From contig OZ007507.1 of NCBI GenBank assembly GCA_963931865.1, forward strand, positions 18,287,086 through 18,351,085: a DNA stretch of 64,000 nt, written 5' to 3'. Both the position numbers and the translations under genes were made by a program. Source of the stretch: Axinella damicornis. Lineage: Eukaryota > Porifera > Demospongiae > Axinellida > Axinellidae. Numbering within the stretch: the first letter of the stretch is position 1; every line of letters begins with the position of its first letter. Below the pieces are notes generated by a model that worked only from the letters and a program-made list of their open reading frames with translations, had not been told where the DNA came from and did not search any database. Below are positions 56,930-64,000 of this stretch, in pieces.

Positions 56930-57048
56930 ACCTGTAGTGTGTGAACGAACAATTACACAGTGTTAAATATGGCTGAACCTGTAGTGTGTGAACAAACATG
57001 CAGTTACACAGTGTTAAATATGGCTGCCCCCCCCCCCCCCCCCCCCCA
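56930..57048 (+). repeat. 48-bp tandem pair ending in poly-C
   Basis: CTGTAGTGTGTGAACGAACA, ACACAGTGTTAAATATGGCTG is repeated with few changes (56932 and 56979), followed by about 22 C (57026-57047). Confidence 0.8.
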
Positions 57049-57057
57049 CATACTCAC

Positions 57058-57180
57058 ATGGAATGAGTGCGGCAAAGTCCAGGCTGCACAGGAAAGCATT
57101 GCTAGGTCCCGTGCTGTCAAACTCCACGGTAGCGCTGTTCCCACTGATAGTCACTCCGTTGTTGATGAGATGTACGGTAC
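57058..57180 (-). pseudogene. Single Ig-like/HYR-like exon
   Basis: Reads NNGVTISGNSATVEFDSTGP then FLCSLDFAALIPC up to a GTGAGT donor (57057). The pattern (V-T-I, ATVEF, FLCSLD-x5-PC) is that of repeated extracellular beta-sandwich domains common in sponge and cnidarian surface proteins. The upstream border is not certain, and downstream of the donor the DNA goes straight into poly-C, with no next exon found. It is either an isolated copied exon or one exon of a gene that cannot be traced. Confidence 0.5.
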
Positions 57181-57583
57181 ACATATTATGAGTAGCTGTG
57201 TGCGTGCACATGAAACATAGATCAACAATCATAATAGTATGCAGGCTGGCAGTTAACTGCATGCTTTTTAGCCATGGAGGAGTTGCTGAAAGTTAGCGAA
57301 GTCACAATAGTAGTTGATAGTTTGCGATAGTATGCTGTTGGCGCCGGCCAACCTAGCCACCGACTTAGAACTAGGTTATTATTTAGCTACTGCAGTACAC
57401 TATAGTTATGTAACTCCAGAGGTGACGTGGAAGCCTTCACACTCATGACAATCTGTGCCTGACAGTGACAGAGCTTGCACAGTTTTGGCCTAGCGACTTA
57501 CTGTACGTGACATTTACATGGTGGTAAATGCTTATGGTACGACAGGGAATATACCAAAAAGCAAATGAAACCAACCCTTAATT

Positions 57584-58027
57584 TTATTTAGTGATCTCAC
57601 CAGGCATCCAAATCCGTCTCCTAAGTACACTCCTCATACCATCATCAATCATAGCCACCACACGCAAAACATAAAATTTGTTGTCATCGGGGCCACATTT
57701 CTGAATGTAAAGGAGTTTGACGAACCTAAGAGGAGAGAAAAGCTGCAATATTACAGCATTTCTCACTGAAATTGACAGCTGACTAGTTCATATTCTCGAA
57801 CAGGGCATACAGTATATTATATGAATGCAGAGTGGGCTACAACCATTGCCACACGTACATAGGAGCCTACAATCCTGGTGTCTATAGTGTGCACTCACAG
57901 TCCTCCAGGTCAGAGGTCATCTCAGCAAGCCTGATAGCACACTCGAGAGGATGGTCCGTCCGAACATCCAAAAAGACATTCCTTTCCTCCACCCTTGGGC
58001 TGACATCGATGAGGTTGACAGGTCGCA
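57584..58027 (-). CDS. Unknown protein, last two exons
   Basis: Exons 58027-57899 and 57765-57584 (TAA). The donor is GTGAGT, the acceptors end CAACAG and TTTCAG, and both junctions are phase 1; the joined frame is open for about 102 codons. The first exon reads RPVNLIDVSPRVEERNVFLD and ECAIRLAEMTSDLED; the last reads FVKLLYIQKCGPDDNKFYVL and MIDDGMRSVLRRRIWMPGE. Codon use and clean splice sites support a real gene. No family was recognised and no upstream exon was found with confidence between 58030 and 59100. Confidence 0.55.
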
Positions 58028-58464
58028 CTGTTGGACAAATTGATTTGGGATGAAACTGAACTTTAAATCATCATGATTTCACTATGCATCAGTCAAGTTG
58101 CACCCAAAACTGCCAAAACTTAGATATCTGCAAACCCAGGCTAACTAGACGTTCTTTTCCCCTCCCACTGTGCACTGTGAATGTCTGCCCCACGAGACTA
58201 CATAGCCTCGATCCCCCCGGCCCGTCAAAGCTGAAAATAGATGGCAGAACATTCTCTTCATTTATCCATCACCCTAGTCCCATTCCCAGGCCATTCCCAC
58301 GTTGACAATATGGCGGGGGGAGGCCTGGGCGCCCATGGGCCAGTGTAGCCTCGTTCTAGCAACTCAATAAAGTGTGCGTCACACGAGCATGGAAACGTTT
58401 CGGATTTCCGGAAACTAATGCACACCCGCCTAATACATATACCCTTACGTTCTTGGGCCGGGCG

Positions 58465-59480
58465 AATTTTTTTTGGACGTACTTTCGACTTAGTCTCTGG
58501 CAGATCCATCAACTACGCATGCGCAAAATGGTAACCCAACCCTAACCACACCCACAAATGTGCAATTCGAACATGCAGCCCTGTGCATGCAAGAAAGGAG
58601 TCTGGAGTGGATAAGTGTTTGATAGCAGAGACAGAAGTAGCTGGTATTTGCTGAGTCCCCATGAACTTGGCCTGGACCCCAAACTAAACTCAACTGCCTT
58701 GTCTCGGTAGTCATTCATTTGTCTCAGATTCTGTTTGTATTTTGTCAGTTGTACTGCATCCATATAGCTACACCATGCTCATGTACACATGATGGGCTCT
58801 AAATCATAATTGCCGAGCGGGAAGCGAGGCAACTAATCGTGCAGTGTGGAGGTCGAATCTGAGCTAGTGCGACTATATTTGTCTGTAACACATTGGAAGT
58901 GGCCCCGCACGTAAATTACGTGTTGGACCACAGCCCCCCCGCACGGTTTCTGACAGGAGACGACGATTGTCAAGGCAAAGAGTGCAGCGACATCGAGGGA
59001 GAACTGATGAGGTGAGGAGGGAGACTGCCAGAGCGGCTGATTGCAAGAGACTTGGCAGGCAGAATGAAGTTGACGTTCGCCATTCACAGAGACTCGCTAT
59101 CACTCGTGGTTATGTTCTGAAACTGCCAAATTGCTTCCTGTGAGGCATCTCAACCATGTATGCACTAGTTTATTAGTGTTTGCAAACAGTCCTGTATGCC
59201 TTCAGTCACCCACACTGGCCAAACTGATTTACGTTCTACTCCAGGTAGTAGGTTGGTGCCAGTCAACAAGCCATCTGTGTAAAGTACGAAATTCATGAGA
59301 AACTGAATCAGTAACTGTAGCCTAGAATGAAGCATAACGTTCTGAAAGGGGCCCACGTAGGTTGTGGTACAATTTGCACAGTATATCAATATCCCTGAGG
59401 CATGCACAACTGTGCACGTGGATTCACCATCATCCCCCCCCCCCCCCCCCCCCCCCCCCCCCACTATTAAAGGTGGGTGT
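58465..59480 (+). repeat. Duplicated segment, copy 2, with poly-C run
   Basis: Second copy of 54950-55560, ending in about 30 C (59433-59462). The shared outer word (ACTTAGTCTCTGGCAGATCC, AACTACGCATGCGCA) also occurs in inverted form at 61568-61605. Confidence 0.8.
58923..59141 (+). pseudogene. Arg-rich open fragment inside the duplicated segment
   Basis: A frame reading RRRRLSRQRVQRHRGRTDEV then RRETARAADCKRLGRQNE. Short Arg/Glu-rich repeats of this kind are common in proteins of invertebrate DNA transposons. It is absent from the first copy of the segment (54950-55560), so it is probably an insertion. No catalytic motif is seen. Confidence 0.35.
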
Positions 59481-59627
59481 TGCATAGATGTCAACTCCAC
59501 CTAGAGTCCATCATGTGACAGGATACATACATGTGTAATTAACAATTGAGCAATGTGTATATGCAATATAATTACCGAGCGCATTAGCGCGAGGCTCTGA
59601 ATGGGGGATCTATTTCTCACTATATAC

Positions 59628-59655
59628 GTATGTACGTACGTACGTACGTACGTAC
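59628..59655 (+). repeat. GTAC microsatellite
   Basis: About six units of TACG/GTAC. Confidence 0.85.
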
Positions 59656-59796
59656 CGGAATATGTCACGCTCAGGAATGTTGATAGGAATGTAGCGGGTT
59701 TCCTGCCGGCCAATTGAGTTTTATTTGCTGCAAGGGCTCAACGGTGCGGGAACTACAACCTTGATAAACACATGAGTGGACGAGCGTGCGGTGCTC

Positions 59797-60003
59797 CAGG
59801 GCTTGCAGAGCTGGAGCAGCTACATATGGAGTCAAACAGTTACGTATGGAGTCAAACAGTCGACCAGTCGACATCTGCAACTCCACAATAATCTCGCGTA
59901 GCCAGAGGCTAGGGTACAAGCGAGCGGGGCCTTCAGGGCTTGCAGAGCTAGAGCAGCTACATGTGGAGTCGAACAGCCGAGTCCACACTTGCAAATTCAC
60001 AAT
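59797..60003 (+). repeat. Tandem pair of about 137-bp units
   Basis: GGGCTTGCAGAGCTGGAGCA, GCTACATATGGAGTCAAACAG recurs at 59937 as GGGCTTGCAGAGCTAGAGCA, GCTACATGTGGAGTCGAACAG. A shorter TACGTATGGAGTCAAACAG unit is repeated inside the first copy. Confidence 0.8.
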
Positions 60004-60140
60004 TAGCTAGAGATCTATCATACTCGTAAGAACATGGCCAGGCTGCACATGCGGCCACGGCGTGCGCGCAAGGCAATTATGCGGACACGTATTCCTAGTC
60101 AGTGCAACTAACTTCACAGTACAGTTCCACTCAGTTCCTA

Positions 60141-60600
60141 CAGTGGGAGAAGGCTGCTCTGCACTTTCAAATCATGCATCCTGAATATAGTACAGACTAC
60201 CAACGACTTAGTCTCGGTACCAGACTCTCACTCATGCACAGCAGGAGTCTGGTCGACAACATATGACTTGTTCTGACACTAGGTAGGTGCAAACCACAGC
60301 ACTTCTTCATACGGCACGTTTATTAGTAATATGCTTGCGGGTAGTGTACCTTGGAAAAAAGCCGTGCCGTATATGCAAGTGCTGTGGTTCGCAGCTACTT
60401 ATCGGCTACCTCAGAACAAGTCGTAGCTATATGGGCAGTCGACCAGACTCCTCCGCTGTGTGTGAGTGTGGTGACTGAGAATATACTTAGCTATAGGCAA
60501 CTACATAACTTCTTGTATACTGAGCACTATGTGTGAACATCAGCGAATGCAGACTTGTCTACTGGACTCAACTACCAGGTAGGAAATCGATAGAATGAAT
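60141..60600 (+). repeat. Duplicated fold-back unit, copy 1
   Basis: GGGAGAAGGCTGCTCTGCAC through ACTCAACTACCAGGTAGGAA. Inside, ACCAGACTCTC...GGAGTCTGGTCGAC pairs with GTCGACCAGACTCC, and CACAGCACTTCTTCATACGGCAC pairs with GTGCCGTATATGCAAGTGCTGTG, giving a long hairpin. It is noncoding. Confidence 0.8.
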
Positions 60601-60902
60601 GTTTGTCTTGTTCTCCGTACTGTGTTATAGCTGGGAGTTGTATGTTCATTTTTTTATATTATGTTTGTGTATCTGGGTGTTTTGTTGTGTTTTTGTTTTT
60701 CTCCTGTACTGTATGGGGAGCTTGTCACATAGGCCTGTGCCTCCAAGCAACCCTTCTTGCTAGACTAGAGAAATTTGGTCAAGTCAAAAAAAAGTCAAGA
60801 ATGATTTGAACCCTGAGAAATGTCAGTACAGTAGTACTTTGGAACAGAAATGGCGGGGAAGCATACACTGCAATTTCGTTGCTTCTACCATTCAAGTTCT
60901 CC

Positions 60903-61360
60903 ATGGGAGAAGGCTGCTCTGCACTTTCAAATTATGGATCCCGAATATAGTACAGACTATCAGCGACTTACCAGACTCTCGCTCATGCACGGCAGAGGAG
61001 TCTGGTCGACGACATAAAACTTGTTCTTAGGTGCAACCACAGCACTTCTTTATACGGCATGCTTATTACTAATCTGCTTGCGTGTTTAGTGCACTTAATA
61101 CCTTGGGAAAAATGTGCCGTATATGGAAGCGCTGTGGTTTGCAGCTACTTATCGGCCACCTCAGAACAAGTCGTATATCATGGGCAGTCAACCAGACTCC
61201 TCCGCTGTGCACGAGTGTGGTGACCGAGACTATACTTCCACTACAATCTTGTATACTGAGTACAATAAATTATGTAATATGCAGCATCAATGAGAATATC
61301 AGCGAATGCAGACTTATCTACCGGACTCAACTACCAGGTAGGAAGTCGATAGAGTGATTT
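60903..61360 (+). repeat. Duplicated fold-back unit, copy 2
   Basis: About 760 bases after copy 1 with the same order, including both inverted pairs (ACCACAGCACTTCTTTATACG / CGTATATGGAAGCGCTGTGGT). Divergence is moderate. GTACTTTGGAACAGAAATGGCGGG appears on both sides (60834 and 61380), which suggests tandem duplication. Confidence 0.8.
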
Positions 61361-61810
61361 GAACCTCAGTACAGTAGCTAGTACTTTGGAACAGAAATGG
61401 CGGGAAATCATACTCAATCCATGTAATATCCATCACTGTACCTCATGACAGCTTCATCGCTTCTGTTTACAGCTTCACCAGCAGTTGTTCAGCCGTTCCT
61501 TCTCAGGACAGTCCTGTGTGCATACCTTGCCCCACCATTGTGCTTATGGGGTGTGTCGTACTAATCTGCGCATGCGTAGTTGGTGGATCTGCCAGAGACT
61601 AAGTCCACAAAAAAAATTCGCTAGGGCCCGTGGGAGATCTGGTCAGTAAGTACCTGTGTCCGGGCCCGTCCCTGTGACTCAATGAACGGTAGCAATTGTC
61701 TGCCTTGCGAACGCTCTGGCATCCAGCCTTTGGACGGACAGCACAAGAAACAACACCAAGATTCTTCGTTGGGCACCGCCACCGCCACCATTCACAGTGA
61801 ACAGAACCAT

Positions 61811-62008
61811 TCACAGATTGACAAGGAGGCTCTCAGTCTGGTAGCTAGCTATACGGTGTGCAGAAGTTCATACCTAGCTACCTGTTTGGCAGGAAGTTTA
61901 CATGTGACAGACCGTAAGCCTCTCACGAGCATCCTTGGACCAAAGAAAGGAGCTCCCTCACATGCCTCAGTTGCCACAGCCCGATTGCTGAGGTGGGCAA
62001 TCCATTAA
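61811..62008 (+). pseudogene. Ty3/gypsy-type retrotransposon RNase H remnant
   Basis: HSQIDKEALSLV, then LHVTDRKPLTSILGPKKGAP and ARLLRWAIH follow the RNase H end of gypsy-type pol proteins (usual pattern: Q-I-E-KE-x-LA, TDHKPL, A-x-RL-QRW). The block between them is partly scrambled and the frame stops after the RW motif. No RT, integrase or LTR is seen nearby, so only a fragment remains. Confidence 0.85.
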
Positions 62009-62310
62009 ACTATATCTCGATAAAGTTTAGAGTACCTATAAGATTATCTTTTCATGCTTTGAGTCATATAGATTAGCTATACTTTCGCATCAGTTACGGT
62101 TCCAAAGGTGCTATAGAAACAGCATCATGTTACACGTTCACGCTCCTAATTCACGTTCCTGATTCACGTTCCCGCGCCGTTAGTAGCAAAAATCAATGCA
62201 AGAATTCGTAGCAGTCTCATCCCCATTACAACGTTGGCACATGCGCATGCCTGCTCACAATTGGGAATTTAATGATAGTTAAATGATGTTAACACACGAC
62301 AGGATGTAGA

Positions 62311-62385
62311 GTGGTGGCATACTGTGATTGGACAAGGATCACGAGGACGGTGGGGTGGCTTACTGTGATTGGACAAGGATCACAA
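62311..62385 (+). repeat. 37-bp tandem pair
   Basis: TGGCATACTGTGATTGGACA, AGGATCACGAGGAC and TGGCTTACTGTGATTGGACA, AGGATCACAAGGAC. Confidence 0.85.
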
Positions 62386-62909
62386 GGACTTCTAGATTTA
62401 GGCGCTAACTACATTGTAAGTGATCAGTCTTCGAGCAGTTTGCAGCTGGGTTCTGATGAGCTGAGGATTCACCCGCCCACCCACCCTGTTCACTCAGTCT
62501 CCGCTTTTAGCGTGAAAAGTGCAGGGTTCTCAGGTAGGTGTTAGTAGCCTGGGTGAGTGGGACCGGGAGTTAGCTGTGCTTAGAGGTACGGGTGCGTGAA
62601 CCACCTAAGGAGGACAATTTTGGGTGAGAATCTGAAGTTGCTTGGCCTGCTGTGGCTCAGATACAGAAAGTGGTTGATCTCAAAACAGGTCGGCCTGGGA
62701 CGGGTATGAGCCACAGCGGGCTGGAGATCACACCCTGCACTACCCGCCAAAAAGTAAGTGAGTGGATGGAGTGTGTATTATCGAATGGAGCGTGTTAAGT
62801 ACATTTTCCGTTTGCACATGCTCGCAATGCACATGCTCGTTTGTTTGTGCGTTTTGCTCACTTGTTGGTGCATTTTGCTCGCTTTTTGGTGCTTTTTTGG
62901 CTGTTACAG

Positions 62910-63249
62910 ATCTCGGAGTTGGACAGCAAGTTGAAACATATCAGGAAGGAGTACAAAGAAGGTTGGCATTTTAACATCTCTTTGAGGTGTACAGTGTAAT
63001 TCAAGTTGCAAGTACTTGAGGCCTGCTATAGGCAAAGTTTGTTGCAAATTATTGGTTAACTCTTGTTGTGTAGGAGAACTGACAGCTTTCGGCTACAGAA
63101 AGCGCTCACTTGAAGTTGAACTGAACCATACACTGGTTAATAAAAGATTAGATAAGGATTGGACCTTAGGACACTTCCAGCTGTTCTGGAAGATTTCAGC
63201 CCATGCCCAATGTTCTCGAACATTCCTTGCGGAGTTTGAGGTTCAGTAA
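62910..63249 (+). CDS. Candidate small spliced gene end (unknown)
   Basis: Two possible exons, 62910-62961 and 63074-63249, with acceptors TTTGGCTGTTACAG and TTGTTGTGTAG. The donor (GTTGGC) is weak. In one joined frame the product reads ISELDSKLKHIRKEYKEGEL and TAFGYRKRSLEVELN up to TAA at 63247. A rival frame, fed by an exon-like stretch ending at 62533 (donor GTAGGT), gives DLGVGQQVETYQEGVQRR. Neither is recognisable. Tandem TGCATTTTGCTCGC-like words precede the acceptor. Confidence 0.3.
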
Positions 63250-63500
63250 ATTGAAGTATGAAGGTCGCACGTCACTAGTCTAGTCCCGCCCCACGAACAT
63301 CCCACTTCCATCACGCATAGACGGACAGATAGACAGACAGACACACAAACTTTAAAATCTTAATGTATTCGCTGCACTACAGTAGCAAAAAGTCAAATGC
63401 TAAACAGGGCGTGCTTACTAGATGGTATACAACTAACAGTCTACAGTCTCCTAAAGATAACTAGTAGCTACAGGAAAGAAACTCACAAATGTCAATGCAG

Positions 63501-64000
63501 TCAAAGACAATCGAGAACCACTTTCACTTCTTTCTTCGTTTTCTCATGGTGAGCTTTGAGCTGTATTTCGGTTTGACTTAGGTCAACGGTAAGAACGACA
63601 CTTTTGTCATCCTTCTCTCCAGGAATGTCTTGCAAGTCAAAATCCAATGTTCCAACTTCTTTTAACCCAGATACAATATTTCCATCCTTATCTCTCGCAT
63701 ACCAGATGTTACGTTCAGTTGACGAATAGATGGTGAATGCCATGCTGGTCATGCTACTCCTGAATGGGGTGACAGAACCAGTCTGAAGTACTTCGTCGGC
63801 ACGGATCGTATCACCGATTTCCATAAATGGCCGAAACAGACCCCTACAATAATCCTTTCCTTTTTCATTCTTTGTCTTGTAAGCAGGATCATGGATGTCA
63901 GGATCAAATGGACTATTGACAACATCTCCATATGTAAGCTCAGCTTTTCGGGCCCAGATGATCTCAGGGTTACGCCGAAATTTGATAGCTCCACAAGCAA
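63501..64000 (-). CDS. HSPA12-like Hsp70-family ATPase, copy C (3' end only)
   Basis: The last part of the final exon, entering from the right edge. It begins in the ACGAIKFRRNPEIIWARKAE region and ends KKEVKVVLDCL with TGA at 63501-63503. The frame is open for all 166 codons visible and aligns with copy B over its whole length. DLQDIPG and KSVVLTVDLSQTEIQLKA are unchanged, with many substitutions elsewhere. The 25 bases after the stop also match copy B. It is the third member of the cluster, and its divergent partner, if any, is outside the window. Confidence 0.9.
   Translation of the reverse strand, partial: ACGAIKFRRNPEIIWARKAELTYGDVVNSPFDPDIHDPAYKTKNEKGKDYCRGLFRPFMEIGDTIRADEVLQTGSVTPFRSSMTSMAFTIYSSTERNIWYARDKDGNIVSGLKEVGTLDFDLQDIPGEKDDKSVVLTVDLSQTEIQLKAHHEKTKKEVKVVLDCL

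Noticed and set aside
8780..59462. Poly-G and poly-C runs as telomere or origin signals
   Set aside because: They are simple homopolymers inside repeats, with no telomere-like hexamers around them.
61811..62008. An intact retrovirus-like element at the RNase H remnant
   Set aside because: Only a scrambled RNase H piece is present; no LTRs, RT, integrase or envelope-like frame was found nearby.

Overview
The window looks like nuclear DNA of an early-branching animal, most likely a demosponge. The coding regions are split by short introns (57 to a few hundred bases), the spacer DNA is AT-rich and full of short transposons, and the recognisable genes are metazoan-type HSPA12-like (Hsp70-12) ATPases with MIEAP-like partners. 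Species identity is an inference from gene content and intron size; no rRNA, tRNA or mitochondrial marker is present to confirm it.

The core is a duplicated two-gene module. Each module has an HSPA12-like gene on the minus strand and a coiled-coil/MIEAP-like gene on the plus strand, transcribed away from each other from a promoter region of about 160 bases with one CCAAT box and a TATA-like box facing each way. Module A is HSPA12-like A (3 exons, 3270 down past base 1) with partner A' (9 exons, 3436-5837). Module B is HSPA12-like B (30366 down to 25236, complete, 624 aa) with partner B' (8 exons, 30527-33047, 388 aa). The last coding part of a third HSPA12-like gene (C) enters at the right edge (63501-64000). 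An orphan first part of a third partner gene lies on the minus strand at 52536-52818. The gene family is therefore an expanding cluster. The two partner genes differ mainly at their ends: A' lacks one 66-base exon and has a twice-repeated 72-base exon near its 3' end.

Between the modules, 8.3-17.9 kb is a tandem array of a 2.1-2.2 kb noncoding unit, with inverted and direct copies of a dispersed repeat called R1 here. From 18 to 25 kb there are repeated exon-like blocks, a TIR element carrying a HIRAN-like fragment, and a broken LINE reverse transcriptase. From 35 to 50 kb the DNA is mostly R1 copies, MITEs, fold-back elements, LINE tails and a possible SINE. From 50 to 63 kb there are small TSD-flanked MITEs, duplicated poly-C blocks, a Ty3/gypsy RNase H remnant, and pieces of two unrelated minus-strand genes: an Ig-like/HYR-like exon at 57.06 kb and an unknown two-exon 3' end at 57.58-58.03 kb.

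How the genes may work together is inference. HSPA12 proteins are atypical Hsp70-type ATPases. The partner has an N-terminal coiled coil and a C-terminal region resembling MIEAP/SPATA18 by pattern. Conserved head-to-head pairing with a shared promoter suggests the two are made together, as a chaperone-like ATPase and a scaffold or adaptor.
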